Assembly: GCA_017898095.1 (NCBI GenBank)
Contig: JAGKQJ010000019.1
Location: 1-39,018, forward strand
Length of the DNA stretch: 39,018 bases
Source: Bacillaceae bacterium Marseille-Q3522
GTDB lineage: Bacteria; Bacillota; Bacilli; Bacillales; Cytobacillaceae
Reading direction: 5' to 3'
In this document: piece by piece, positions 1 through 8,744 of the stretch
Layout of the letters: the number at the start of each line of letters is the position of its first letter
Position numbering within the stretch: position 1 is the stretch's first letter
Translations under genes and position numbers: made by a program
The notes under the pieces: generated by a model
Database searches by the model: none
The model's input: the letters and a program-made list of their open reading frames with translations, nothing else
What the model was told of the DNA's origin: nothing

Positions 1-16
1 TATAATTATACAGCAA

Positions 17-60
17 AAAAGGCATATACCCCTTAAAAATAATTGGGGCATATGCCTTTT
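17..60. terminator. Rho-independent hairpin, possibly bidirectional
   Basis: The arm at 21-32 pairs with the arm at 45-56 with one G-U type mismatch. An A-run lies on the left and a T-run on the right, so the hairpin could end transcripts from either side. It lies beyond the 3' end of the minus-strand yhbH gene, separated from it by an interspersed repeat. Confidence 0.7.
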
Positions 61-86
61 AAAATTTAGCCTAAGTTAAGGACTCT

Positions 87-218
87 GTTGATTGGAGTGG
101 AAGGCGGCGAAGACTCCTGCGGGAGTATGGGACAGGGGAGACCCCGCAGGCGCTTCAGCGCCGAGGAGGCTCCCCGAACCGCCCGCGGAAAGCGAAGCCG
201 CCTGGAACGGAAATCAAC
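87..218. repeat. Bacillus-type interspersed palindromic repeat
   Basis: This 132-bp GC-rich element is bounded by perfect 7-bp inverted ends (GTTGATT at 87-93, AATCAAC at 212-218). Its interior has complementary blocks, such as AAGGCGGC near the left end and GCCGCCT near the right end, so the whole unit can fold. I recognise it as the high-copy repeat common in genomes of Bacillus relatives, with its usual GAAAGCGAAG-like core. The open frame across it is a by-product of its GC richness. The following bases, 219-417, contain no gene I can support. Confidence 0.75.
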
Positions 219-417
219 AACTAGGTTTTAACACATTTCAAAATTTAAGGGACTTTTTCAGTGCCCTCCAAGATAGGCATCTTTTTTATGAAAATTTTAA
301 AATTCCAACAAAAATGTGTTGCTTTAAATGCGAAGCAAGAAGATCGGGCAAATGCAGCTTTACCAACCTCGTACGGATCCATTTTAAATGATGATGCCCA
401 CGCTAAACTCGTTATTC

Positions 418-1575
418 TCAGGCATATTTTTGTTCCCCTTCATTGCGGAAAAAACTGCTCATTGCATGGAATACATCTGCTTTTTGCTTCAAAATATAAT
501 ATCTGAATTTCTCATTTTTAATATTCCGGTAAGCTGACATTAAAGTTGAACTGCGATTATACTGGTTGACCTCTCCGTAGCCAAACAGGTTGCTTTTTTC
601 CATTAAGTCCTCCACAAGCTTTAAACAACGTGCGTTATCGGAAGTTAAATTATCGCCATCGGAAAAGTGGAACGGATAAATATTATAGCGGATCGGATTA
701 TATTTTTCATCAATCAGTTCAAGTGCTTTGCGGTAAGCGGAGGAACAAATTGTTCCCCCGCTCTCCCCTTTCGAAAAGAAATCTTCTTCCGGTACCACCT
801 TTGCTTCCGTATGGTGTGCGATAAACTCAATTTCGACTGTATCGTATTTTGTACGCAAAAACCTTGTCATCCAAAAGAAAAAGCTTCTTGCCATATATTT
901 TTCCCAAATCCCCATTGATCCGCTTGTATCCATCATTGCCAGCACTACTGCTTTTGAGTCGGGCTTTACCACTTCATTCCACGTTTTGAATTTTAAATCT
1001 TCTTTGTAGATAGGATGAAAACCCGGTTTTCCAGCCATTGCATTGCGCTTAAAGGCGGTCATCATCGTTCGTTTCTTATCGATATTCCCCATTAATCCAG
1101 TCTTGCGGATATCATTAAATTCAATATCCTCCACTAATAACGCGGACTCTTCTTTTTGTTTTAAATTAGGAAGCTCTAACTCTTTAAACAAAGCCTCTTC
1201 CAATTCCATTAAAGAAACTTCCGCTTCAAAATATTCTTCCCCCGGCATATCTCCGGCACCCTGGCCTTTTCCAGGTCCCTTTTGACTCTCTGTTCCATCC
1301 CTGGCTACGATATCACCTATTTCGCTTTCGCCGTTTCCCTGTCCTACGTGCTTATTTTTATCATAATTATATCGAATTTTGTATTCATCAAGGGAGCGAA
1401 TCGGGATTTTTACAACTTGTTGGCCGTTAGACATGATGATACTTTCTTCAGTAATCAAATCAGGCAAGTTTTGACGGATGGCATCCTGAACTTTTTCCTG
1501 ATGGCGCTTTTGATCATCATGTCCTTTCCGATGGAGGGACCAATCTTCCTTTGAAACGACAAACTGATGCTCCAT
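418..1575 (-). CDS. yhbH: YhbH sporulation protein, UPF0229/DUF444 family
   Basis: The 385-residue product has the usual length of YhbH. The N-terminal third is charged and glycine-rich around residues 78-112. The C-terminal half is a von Willebrand A-like domain with a MIDAS-type DTSGS motif at 216-220, followed by ESGGT (271-275) and the conserved FHFSDGDN segment near 302-309. In Bacillus subtilis yhbH lies next to prkA and both belong to the mother-cell sporulation programme; the same neighbourhood is seen here. The start has an AGGAGGG-like ribosome site about ten bases upstream. The molecular function is unknown; the family name and sporulation role come from established knowledge, not from catalytic residues visible here. 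Confidence 0.93.
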   Translation of the reverse strand: MEHQFVVSKEDWSLHRKGHDDQKRHQEKVQDAIRQNLPDLITEESIIMSNGQQVVKIPIRSLDEYKIRYNYDKNKHVGQGNGESEIGDIVARDGTESQKGPGKGQGAGDMPGEEYFEAEVSLMELEEALFKELELPNLKQKEESALLVEDIEFNDIRKTGLMGNIDKKRTMMTAFKRNAMAGKPGFHPIYKEDLKFKTWNEVVKPDSKAVVLAMMDTSGSMGIWEKYMARSFFFWMTRFLRTKYDTVEIEFIAHHTEAKVVPEEDFFSKGESGGTICSSAYRKALELIDEKYNPIRYNIYPFHFSDGDNLTSDNARCLKLVEDLMEKSNLFGYGEVNQYNRSSTLMSAYRNIKNEKFRYYILKQKADVFHAMSSFFRNEGEQKYA

Positions 1576-1847
1576 TTCTAAAGCCCTCCTTATAAATATT
1601 TAGTTTCACATTTCATTCTTTTTTGCATACTATACAAGGGAGTGTTAAAAACTCTATTCTCTTTTCTGGAAAAATATCTCCTAAAAAAGAAAGAATGGCT
1701 TATTACCATTAAATAGAAATAACAAAAATGATGATTACCTTATCTTATGCATGAACTCAAATTAATTTACTAAATATAAAGATAATTGGGCTATTAAGAT
1801 AATATTTTATTATGGATATTTAAGCACCGCTCATAAGGAAAAAATAA
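1576..1847. other. AT-rich intergenic gap between prkA and yhbH
   Basis: This gap carries no open frame with a ribosome site. It should hold the yhbH promoter, but I do not see a pair of hexamers strong enough to name. The only clear structure is the prkA terminator at its edge. Confidence 0.5.
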
Positions 1848-1871
1848 AAAAGAGCCGGTAAAGGCCTCTTT
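1848..1871 (-). terminator. prkA terminator
   Basis: On the minus strand AAAGAGGCC pairs with GGCTCTTT, with one bulged base, followed by a T-rich run. It begins about 7 bases after the prkA stop codon, so prkA and yhbH are probably separate transcripts, with read-through possible. Confidence 0.65.
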
Positions 1872-1877
1872 CTTTGT

Positions 1878-3773
1878 TTATCGATTTAACAAGCTGCCGA
1901 CATAACGCAGTAATTCATTAGCAGAGGTCGAATTGTAGCCATGCTCATCAATCAATCTTGCCACTACCTCATTAATTTTCTTCAACTGCTGTTCATTTGG
2001 CGTTTTAGTGGAAGTGGTAATTTTAACAACGTCTTTAAGATCGGCAAACAATTTCTTCTGAATCGCTTCACGGAGCCGGTCATGTGAATTATAATCAAAG
2101 CGCTTGCCTTTGCGGGCATACGCTGAAATCCGGATCAAAATTTCCTCGCGAAAAGCTTTCTTTGCATTTTCAGAAATACCAATCTGCTCTTCAATGGAGC
2201 GCATTAATTTTTCATCCGGGTTGATTTCTTCGCCTGTTAATGGATCGCGCAGTTTCACTTTATTGCAGTATGCTTCTACATTATCCAAATAATTATCCAT
2301 CAACGTTTTCGCCGATTCCTCATAGGAATACACAAAAGCTTTCTGCACTTCCTTTTTGGCTAGATCATCATATTCCTTCCGTGCCAGAGAAATAAAATTC
2401 AAATATTTCTCTTTTAATTCTGTTGTTATAGACGGATGCTGTGAGAGTCCATCCTTTAAAGAGCGAAGTACATCCAATGCATTGATCGAAGTAACTTCTT
2501 TTCTGATAATGGTGGATGAGATGCGATTGATCACATAACGCGGGTCAATCCCGCTCATGCCTTCGTCAGAATATTCTTTTTTTAATTCTTCTAAATCTGC
2601 CGAATTATAGCCTTCGACACTTTCCCCATCGTAGAGGCGCATTTTTTTTACTAGGTCAATATCGCCTTTTTTCGGCTCTTTTAATCTCGTTAAAATAGTA
2701 AACATCGCCGCAACTTTTAATGTATGCGGTGCAATATGCACTTCTGCTACATCACTTTCTTGAATCATTTTATTGTATATTTTTTCTTCTTCGGTTACTT
2801 TCAAATTATAAGGGATGGGCATGACAATTATTCTCGAATGCAACGCTTCATTTTTCTTATTGGCAATAAATGAACGGTATTCTGTTTCATTGGTATGGGC
2901 GACGATTAATTCATCGGCAGAAATCAGGGCGAATCTTCCTGCTTTGAAATTGCCTTCTTGTGTTAATGAGAGAAGGTGCCATAAAAACTTCTCATCGCAT
3001 TTTAACATCTCCTGGAATTCCATCATTCCCCTGTTTGCTTTATTCAGTTCTCCATCGAAACGATACGCGCGCGGGTCCGATTCGGAACCGTATTCGGCAA
3101 TCGTTGAAAAATCAATACTGCCGGTTAAATCGGCAATATCCTGGGACTTTGGATCGGAAGGACTGAAGGTGCCGATTCCAACACGGCGGTCCTCGGAAAA
3201 TAATATTCTTTCGACAATGACGTCTTCAATCCGTCCGCCGTATTCCTCTTCGAGACGCATTAAATTAAGCGGTGATAAATTGCCTTCTACCCGGATACCG
3301 TATTCATGATAAAAGTCTTCACGAAGATGCTGCGGAATCAAATGAAGCGGATCTTCATGCATGGGGCAGCCTTTTATCGCAAAAACGGACCCGCGCTCTT
3401 TTCGGGAATATTCCTCCAGTCCTCTTTTTAACATTGTGACAAGCGTCGATTTCCCGCCGCTGACAGGACCCATTAACAGCAATATCCGTTTTCTTACATC
3501 CAGTCTTCGCGCAGACGGATGAAAATACTCCTCCACGAGTCTTTCCAACGCCTCTTCTAGACCATATAATTGATTACTGAAAAATTTATAATGTTTTTTG
3601 CCCTTTATTTCCTCTACACCAGCGTCTTTGATCATATTATAGACACGTGAATGTGCCGACTGGGCAACCCATGGCTTTTCTTTAACAATCTCTAAATATT
3701 CTGCGAACGTCCCTTCCCATTGTAACTTTTCCTCTTCGTGCCTGTGCATTTCAATTTTTTTTAATATATCCAT
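1878..3773 (-). CDS. prkA: PrkA serine protein kinase / AAA+ protein
   Basis: This 631-residue protein matches the full length of PrkA. The N-terminal AAA+ part has a Walker A motif GPVSGGKST at residues 102-110, and the C-terminal part carries the PrkA-type helical region. PrkA was described as a protein kinase and acts in early sporulation in Bacillus subtilis; members have also been reported as AAA+ proteases, so the biochemical role is not settled. The start ATG is preceded by a strong GGGGGAGG ribosome site. It lies directly upstream of yhbH on the same strand, the conserved arrangement of these two sporulation genes. I see no truncation or missing motif. Confidence 0.95.
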   Translation of the reverse strand: MDILKKIEMHRHEEEKLQWEGTFAEYLEIVKEKPWVAQSAHSRVYNMIKDAGVEEIKGKKHYKFFSNQLYGLEEALERLVEEYFHPSARRLDVRKRILLLMGPVSGGKSTLVTMLKRGLEEYSRKERGSVFAIKGCPMHEDPLHLIPQHLREDFYHEYGIRVEGNLSPLNLMRLEEEYGGRIEDVIVERILFSEDRRVGIGTFSPSDPKSQDIADLTGSIDFSTIAEYGSESDPRAYRFDGELNKANRGMMEFQEMLKCDEKFLWHLLSLTQEGNFKAGRFALISADELIVAHTNETEYRSFIANKKNEALHSRIIVMPIPYNLKVTEEEKIYNKMIQESDVAEVHIAPHTLKVAAMFTILTRLKEPKKGDIDLVKKMRLYDGESVEGYNSADLEELKKEYSDEGMSGIDPRYVINRISSTIIRKEVTSINALDVLRSLKDGLSQHPSITTELKEKYLNFISLARKEYDDLAKKEVQKAFVYSYEESAKTLMDNYLDNVEAYCNKVKLRDPLTGEEINPDEKLMRSIEEQIGISENAKKAFREEILIRISAYARKGKRFDYNSHDRLREAIQKKLFADLKDVVKITTSTKTPNEQQLKKINEVVARLIDEHGYNSTSANELLRYVGSLLNR

Positions 3774-3915
3774 ATGGACCTCCCCCTGTCGGATTATCAG
3801 AGACGATTAATATACTGTATGCGGCTCGTCAATTGATCATGCAAACCAATCTTTGGTTTTTGACTTGTTTAAGATGCCATATTGATAATGTTAAAAGTAA
3901 AATAAGTGAAAAACT

Positions 3916-3956
3916 AAAAAGGAATGGCCCACTAAATCAATGGATCATCCCTTTTT
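3916..3956 (-). terminator. nfrA terminator
   Basis: On the minus strand AAAAAGGGAT near the 5' side pairs with ATTCCTTTTT on the 3' side with small mismatches, ending in a T-run. It lies 45-85 bases past the nitroreductase stop codon. Confidence 0.6.
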
Positions 3957-4000
3957 ATGTGATTCCCCTGTAATTAAGCATAGGAGGAATTTTCACAAAA

Positions 4001-4756
4001 CTATTTTAAATCAAAAAATTTCTGTTCAACAAATTCTTTCATATACTTGCGTCTAGGTGTTTCTAACATATTTGCCATTTGTCCTGTCCATGTATCTTTG
4101 CGTTTGCCGACCGTCCTTTTATCATAATAAGCAGAAATAATTTCATTGTATTCTCCGAGTTGCTTCTCAAAAAGTTGTTTGTCTCGACTATATTCATTTT
4201 CATGATAAATATGTTCAAATGGCAGTCTCGGTTTTGGGGATCCTTCTCTTGACCGATCGGGATAGCCGACTGCAATACCGAATAACGGAAGTACATAAGC
4301 AGGCGTTTTCAACAGTTCACTTACTTTTTCTAAATTATTCCGTATCCCCCCAATGAAGCAGATACCAAGTCCCATTGATTCTGCGGCAATTGCAGCATTT
4401 TGTGCCGCTAACGCCGTATCAATTAACGCAATCATAAATCTTTCCGTGCTTTGCAGTGATTCCGTAACATCCTTATTTTCCAGCTCTCCGATGAGTTCAT
4501 GCCTGTGTAAATCGGCACAAAAAACAAAAAAATGACCGTTTTTTTCTACATATGCCTGGTTTCCTGCCACCTCAGCCAAATGCCTCTTCTTTTCCGGATC
4601 GGAAACACCGATAATCGAATATGCTTGAATGAAACTCGAAGTAGAAGCCGCTTGGGCAGAAGTAACAATTGCCTTGACTTGTTCAGACGTTAATGGCTTA
4701 TCTTCAAATTTACGAACGGATTTATGTGCTAAAAGTGTTTCCATCACTTGATTCAT
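4001..4756 (-). CDS. nfrA: Oxygen-insensitive NADPH nitroreductase / flavin reductase NfrA
   Basis: The 251-residue product is a complete NfsA/FRP-type FMN flavoprotein. The HKSVRKF segment at residues 11-17 is the usual N-terminal FMN-phosphate contact, SAQAAST (33-39) and the ESMGLGICFIGGIRN block (126-140) are family hallmarks, and a basic KRT.GKR segment lies near the C terminus. The family reduces nitro compounds, quinones and free flavin with NADPH using bound FMN, in the cytoplasm. It closely resembles NfrA of Bacillus subtilis. The ribosome site before the ATG is weak (AGGGTTGGTGA), so a start at Met5 cannot be excluded. It has its own terminator and appears to be a single-gene unit. 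Confidence 0.92.
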   Translation of the reverse strand: MNQVMETLLAHKSVRKFEDKPLTSEQVKAIVTSAQAASTSSFIQAYSIIGVSDPEKKRHLAEVAGNQAYVEKNGHFFVFCADLHRHELIGELENKDVTESLQSTERFMIALIDTALAAQNAAIAAESMGLGICFIGGIRNNLEKVSELLKTPAYVLPLFGIAVGYPDRSREGSPKPRLPFEHIYHENEYSRDKQLFEKQLGEYNEIISAYYDKRTVGKRKDTWTGQMANMLETPRRKYMKEFVEQKFFDLK

Positions 4757-4975
4757 TGTCTGTCACCAACCCTATTATTATAAAGTGAAACTTCAATTTT
4801 GAGGCGGGGGTATTACTGCCCCTTAAACTTATTTTCCCAATATACCGCAAAGTGATCTCGTTTCAGCAGGCTGAAACTTTGGAAAAATCAGATGGGAACT
4901 CTATCACACCCGATTGGTAAATTTCACCTGTTTTTGCTTTGAGGTGGGATTCTTAACCCTTAAACCATTTTTACT

Positions 4976-5004
4976 TTCACTTTCTAGTCATTATAGGCTA
5001 TAAT
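4976..5004 (+). promoter_or_regulatory. Putative sigma-A promoter for the small membrane peptide
   Basis: A perfect TATAAT (4999-5004) lies 17 bases after a poor -35 hexamer (TTCACT, 4976-4981). The downstream small gene at 5059 has a strong ribosome site, which supports a promoter here. The rest of 4757-5058 shows no gene. Confidence 0.4.
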
Positions 5005-5058
5005 TGTGTCAAATGAAAGCGATTAAGATTCTCATTACTTGTTAAGGAGGCTTTGTAA

Positions 5059-5166
5059 ATGAAACTCACCATTATTCTTTTAGTGATGGCCACTTTTTTA
5101 GCAGCTATCTTCACTGCCGGTTATAATGATAAGCCCGGTCTGCGAAAAAAGAATACGAATTCATAA
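5059..5166 (+). CDS. Small single-pass membrane peptide, 35 residues
   Basis: An ATG at 5059 follows a strong AAGGAGG site by 8 bases and opens a 35-codon frame ending in TAA. The product starts with a hydrophobic stretch of about 18 residues (ILLVMATFLAAIFTAG) and ends with a polar, basic tail (GLRKKNTNS). This fits a small membrane peptide or a short toxin-like or regulatory membrane protein. A TATAAT-type promoter lies 55 bases upstream. I do not recognise the family. The strong ribosome site and clean topology make it a real gene candidate; function is unknown. Confidence 0.6.
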   Translation: MKLTIILLVMATFLAAIFTAGYNDKPGLRKKNTNS

Positions 5167-5189
5167 CAAAATACCACACCTGACAATGG

Positions 5190-5671
5190 GGGCGGGCTAA
5201 CTCATTAGTCAACTACCCCCCACACTTAACACCCTTACGGATTGTTTGAAGTGGGGGCTTGTGTCTGTCGAATATAGACAGTGCTTCTGCCCTCGCAGAA
5301 AGCAACTACACTCATTCCTACCCAGTAGTGCGAACGGTTGTTGAGTCCTCCTACCTTAGAGTGGTGGAACATAAGGACGGTTGACTTCGCCCCTACTGCA
5401 AGAGCTATACTCCTGTAGTAACTGCACCAATATATTCGATACCTTTACGGTGCAGATGACGGCAATTCCTCCCCACCTTAACGTTGGGCTGCGCCCTGCA
5501 CACGTTTGAAGATGGGGTATCCTTGCCGATTTTAGATGAATTCACGAGTGTGCGCCCGCCCGATTTTAGCCTTGTTCTTAATGTATTTTTGAATCGTTTC
5601 TCTGTTGACGTCTCCAATGGGAACAAGCAAAATATCCGTCACTGCAAAAGTTCGTTCTTTCCAATAATTCC
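5190..5671 (-). mobile_element. Decayed IS200/IS605 element: TnpA tail, TnpB tail and right-end/omega-RNA-like segment
   Basis: Reading the minus strand from trmL, a frame at 5671-5532 encodes WKERTFAV followed by GDVNRETIQKYI, the typical C-terminal end of a Y1 (TnpA) transposase of the IS200/IS605 family; the rest of the gene is missing. It is followed at about 5510-5405 by a short frame ending in GIEYIGAVTTGV, which resembles the end of a TnpB protein. Beyond that, 5404-5190 has the layout of an IS605 right end: GC-rich paired blocks such as TTTCTGCGAGGGCAGAA and a final hairpin pairing CCCCCACTTC with GTGTGGGGGG. In intact elements this stretch encodes the TnpB guide (omega) RNA. The element is an internal-deletion relic abutting the trmL stop. 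Confidence 0.65.
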
Positions 5672-6145
5672 TTATTTTAAATGCAGGTAATTTTGCTGCC
5701 GCAGCGCTTCATACACCATAATTGCCGCAGTATTGGACAGATTTAAAGCACGGACATGATCATTCATCGGAATTCGCAGGCTGTGATCCTTATTCTTTTT
5801 GATAAAATCTTTTGGCAATCCTGTTGTCTCTTTTCCAAAGATAAAATAATAATTTTTATCCGTATTGCTGTAATCAAAATCAGAATGCGCTTTTTCCCCA
5901 AATTTCGTTAATAAATACATTTCCCCGTCTTGATTTTTTGCTAAAAATTCTTCTAAAGAATCGTAATATATTATATGAACAAACTTCCAATAATCTAAGC
6001 CGGCACGCTTTAACATTTTGTCATCAGTGGAAAAGCCGAGCGGACGAATTAAATGCAAAGTCGTATCGGTTGCAGCACAGGTTCTCGCAATATTCCCAGT
6101 GTTTGCCGGTATTTCTGGTTGATATAAAACTACATGCAATGGCAA
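5672..6145 (-). CDS. trmL: tRNA (cytidine/uridine-34 2'-O)-methyltransferase TrmL (CspR)
   Basis: This is a SPOUT-family methyltransferase that methylates the ribose of the wobble base in leucine tRNAs using S-adenosylmethionine. The family motifs are all present: PEIPANTGNIARTC at residues 10-23, FGKETTGLP at 103-111 and the knot segment containing RALNLSNTAAI near 132-142. I chose the TTG at 6145: an AGAGGTG ribosome site lies 6 bases before it and the resulting N terminus (MPLHVVLYQPEIP) lines up with Bacillus subtilis CspR. The alternative GTG at 6154 overlaps the ribosome site. The 157-residue length is normal. The stop codon is immediately followed by an IS relic, which did not damage the coding region. 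Confidence 0.93.
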   Translation of the reverse strand: MPLHVVLYQPEIPANTGNIARTCAATDTTLHLIRPLGFSTDDKMLKRAGLDYWKFVHIIYYDSLEEFLAKNQDGEMYLLTKFGEKAHSDFDYSNTDKNYYFIFGKETTGLPKDFIKKNKDHSLRIPMNDHVRALNLSNTAAIMVYEALRQQNYLHLK

Positions 6146-6301
6146 GATTTTCACCTCTATAATAAACGAATACTTCGTTATTATAGCACGAATATCTCCC
6201 TATACATAGTGATGCAAAAACAAATTTGATACACTTCATTACATATTCTTTAGGAGAAGTATGAATGAAAATCTCATTTTAAAGAAAAAACGAAGGATAA
6301 A

Positions 6302-6337
6302 CAAGAAGAAAAAGAACCACTGTAAGCTAACAGCGGT
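6302..6337 (-). terminator. Terminator after the yhbB-like amidase gene
   Basis: On the minus strand ACCGCTGT pairs with ACAGTGGT around a 6-base loop, followed by TTCTTTTTCTTCTTG. It begins 18 bases past the amidase stop codon. Confidence 0.8.
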
Positions 6338-6354
6338 CAAGATAGTTGAACATT

Positions 6355-7254
6355 TTATTTTATTGAATCAAGCTTACTATCCAAAATAGATAGAAAAACA
6401 TATTGAATATTTTCGGTATAGGCGGTTGAGTCTTCGTATGACCAATAACGCATGCGGCTGTTTGTTGTATTGGCATTGACAAGCGGCATGCCGGATGCAT
6501 CCTTCTCTGTGACAATCGTTGTATGATCGAAACGGCCATTTCCTTGAAAATCGTAACAAATGACATCCCCAATAATCAGTTCCTCGGGATGCTGAACAAT
6601 CTTTGCACGCAGACCTTTTTTGGCATTTGGCAGATAATGACGAAAGGCATTGGCGACAGTCCAGCTATAGCTCCAGCTATTGTTTTGCATCCACCAGCCT
6701 TTTCCTTGATGTGGATATCCGGTCATTGGTGCCCCGCCGGCACGAATACATTGGGATACGTAATTTGTGCAATTAACAGAAAAACTTTTGTATGCCGGAT
6801 TGTGGTCGTTCCACCATCGTTCTGCATATTGGACTGCTTTTAACCGGTCATATGTAAATAGAGCCCGCTCCGTTTCCTCAAGGGAAACTGCAGAGAGCGA
6901 AGGCGATGCTTCCGTATCGGATGATAACTCTCCTGCTGTTTCTTTATCTTCAAAAAATTTGCCCTTGTAAAAGGAAGCAATCCGCTCCTCCGCCTCTTCT
7001 TCTAGATAAAAATGATCTTTCTGCTTAATTACATATTGCAAATGAACCCGGTAAGAAACGATATCTGTATGCTTTTCGTTTTTTACGCCCGTAATGGAAC
7101 TTTTTGCTTTTACTTTGACAAATTCTCCGCCTCTTTTTGCTATTAATGCCCTTTTCAATCTTGTTTTTGTTTCCATCTGCCGAGTATTTCTTAATCCCCC
7201 TGTTAATTGCTCTAATCTTTGTTGTATATGATGTTGCAGCTTTTCTTTTATCAT
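6355..7254 (-). CDS. YhbB-like putative amidase (amidase_6 domain)
   Basis: The 299-residue product has a charged N-terminal region and a C-terminal amidase_6 domain from about residue 140. The domain has WWNDHNPAY (147-155), then Cys162 in NCTNYVSQCI, and later FDHTTIV with His244, which fit the Cys-His catalytic pair of NlpC/P60-related folds. In Bacillus subtilis yhbB sits between queG (yhbA) and trmL (cspR), exactly as here. No signal peptide is visible, so action inside the forespore, mother cell or an unconventional export route is possible. The substrate is unknown; a cell-wall peptide amide is a family-based guess. The start follows an AAAGGAG site by 9 bases. Confidence 0.85.
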   Translation of the reverse strand: MIKEKLQHHIQQRLEQLTGGLRNTRQMETKTRLKRALIAKRGGEFVKVKAKSSITGVKNEKHTDIVSYRVHLQYVIKQKDHFYLEEEAEERIASFYKGKFFEDKETAGELSSDTEASPSLSAVSLEETERALFTYDRLKAVQYAERWWNDHNPAYKSFSVNCTNYVSQCIRAGGAPMTGYPHQGKGWWMQNNSWSYSWTVANAFRHYLPNAKKGLRAKIVQHPEELIIGDVICYDFQGNGRFDHTTIVTEKDASGMPLVNANTTNSRMRYWSYEDSTAYTENIQYVFLSILDSKLDSIK

Positions 7255-7444
7255 CCTGTCCGCTCCTTTCCGGCAATCTGTCTTTATATATATGAAAGGA
7301 ATGAGATTTTCATCAAAGTATCAGCAAATTAATTTCAATATCTAAGTATCGAAAAATAAACCACAGTTGCAATATACTTTTCGGAATCCAACGGAAAACT
7401 TAAAATGATCCGTCAGTGGATTATTTTAAATGCTCTTCATCTGC

Positions 7445-7474
7445 AAAAAAAAACCACAGTATTAGTTACTGCGG
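7445..7474 (-). terminator. queG terminator
   Basis: On the minus strand CCGCAGTA pairs with TACTGTGG around a 5-base loop and is followed by nine T residues. It starts about 13 bases after the queG stop codon. It is the cleanest terminator in the chromosomal part. Confidence 0.9.
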
Positions 7475-7487
7475 AATATTAAAAGAA

Positions 7488-8627
7488 CTATTTTCCCTTC
7501 ATAATCAGCGACAATCCCTTCTCTATTTCTGCCAATACTTGTGGTTCTTTTTCGTTAATACCGGCACTTTCCAAAACCGGCTTCGCCTTTTCACCTGCTA
7601 TTTTGGCAACCGCCCAGGCCGCTGTGCCGCGAATTACCGGGCGTGGATCTTCTTTTAAGATCTCTATTAATTCTGGCAAGACTGCTTCTTCTTTAAAATG
7701 TGCCAACGCGATAATCGCGTTGCGTTGGATCGGTTTTTTCCCTCTCCATGAGCCGGAAATAGAACCGAACTTCTCTTTGAAGGTACGATTACTTATTTGC
7801 AGCAGCGGCTGAAGAAGAGGCTTTGCTACTTCCGGATCCGGTTCCATTTCTTCATGAAAATGAAAATCGATCCCTTTATTTTTTGGACAAACCGTTTGAC
7901 AAGTATCACAGCCATATAAGCGATTGCCGATTTTTTCCCGATATTCAGCAGCTATGAATCCTTTTGTTTGTGTTAAAAAAGCGATGCAGCGTTTGGCGTC
8001 TAATTGTCCCCCTTGAACAAGCGCTCCTGTCGGGCAGGCTTCCACACATTTATTGCACGTTCCGCACTGATCTTCGATAGGAGCATCAGGTGTAAATGGA
8101 ATATTGGTTATCATTTCTCCTAAATATACATAAGATCCAAATTCAGGGGTTATGATCGCACAATTTTTCCCGCTCCAGCCGATTCCGGCTCGTTCGGCAA
8201 CGGCACGATCTGATAATTCGCCAGTATCTACCATCAATTTTAATTTGGCATCCGGTACTTTTTCTGTTAAAAATGCTTCCAGCTTTTTCATCCGCTCCTG
8301 CAGCACAACATGATAATCTTTTCCCCATGAAGCCCGGCAAAATATCCCGCGGCGTTCTCCTTTTTTACCGGATACTGTCTTTTTCATTTTAGCCGGATAT
8401 GCAAGGGCAATCGAAATAATCGAATTTGCTTCATCCATTAAAAGCCGGGGATTAACCCGTTTTTCAATGTCCGGTTCTTCAAAACCGGATTGATAGTGTA
8501 ATTCCTGCTGACGAATAAGACGGTTGCGCAATTCCGTAAATGTATCTGCTGCTGTAAAACCGATTTTATCAATGCCAATTGATTTACTATAAGCGATGAC
8601 ATCTTTTTTCAGTTGTCCGTAATTCAC
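7488..8627 (-). CDS. queG: Epoxyqueuosine reductase QueG
   Basis: QueG performs the last step of queuosine synthesis, reducing epoxyqueuosine in tRNA with a cobalamin cofactor and two 4Fe-4S clusters. The 379-residue product contains the cluster motif C188-x2-C191-x2-C194-x3-C198, a second set with C214, C240, C243 and C247, and Asp134 in VDTGELSD, the position of the known catalytic acid. The C terminus (about 300-379) has HEAT-type repeats that contact tRNA, with typical PVIRGTAAWAVAKI. Translation starts at a GTG with an AAAGGAGGAG ribosome site. It heads the conserved yhbA-yhbB-cspR gene order and has its own terminator. Confidence 0.95.
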   Translation of the reverse strand: MNYGQLKKDVIAYSKSIGIDKIGFTAADTFTELRNRLIRQQELHYQSGFEEPDIEKRVNPRLLMDEANSIISIALAYPAKMKKTVSGKKGERRGIFCRASWGKDYHVVLQERMKKLEAFLTEKVPDAKLKLMVDTGELSDRAVAERAGIGWSGKNCAIITPEFGSYVYLGEMITNIPFTPDAPIEDQCGTCNKCVEACPTGALVQGGQLDAKRCIAFLTQTKGFIAAEYREKIGNRLYGCDTCQTVCPKNKGIDFHFHEEMEPDPEVAKPLLQPLLQISNRTFKEKFGSISGSWRGKKPIQRNAIIALAHFKEEAVLPELIEILKEDPRPVIRGTAAWAVAKIAGEKAKPVLESAGINEKEPQVLAEIEKGLSLIMKGK

Positions 8628-8744
8628 GTTTCTCCTCCTTTCTCCCCAAGCCTTTTTCTATTAGAAAGGGTTTTAAACCTCTATTTTTTATATTTATTCA
8701 CTTATATGATAAACTAATTTTATTGAAAAAGGAGGTGAAGATAA

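Noticed and set aside
92-391. 99-codon plus-strand frame
   Set aside because: It crosses the GC-rich interspersed repeat; the open frame follows from the composition of the repeat.
261-506. 81-codon plus-strand frame overlapping the end of yhbH
   Set aside because: It runs into the antisense of yhbH and has no ribosome site. The stretch containing NAALPTSYGSILNDDAHAKL looks protein-like, but I could not tie it to a family and it is not enough to call a pseudogene.
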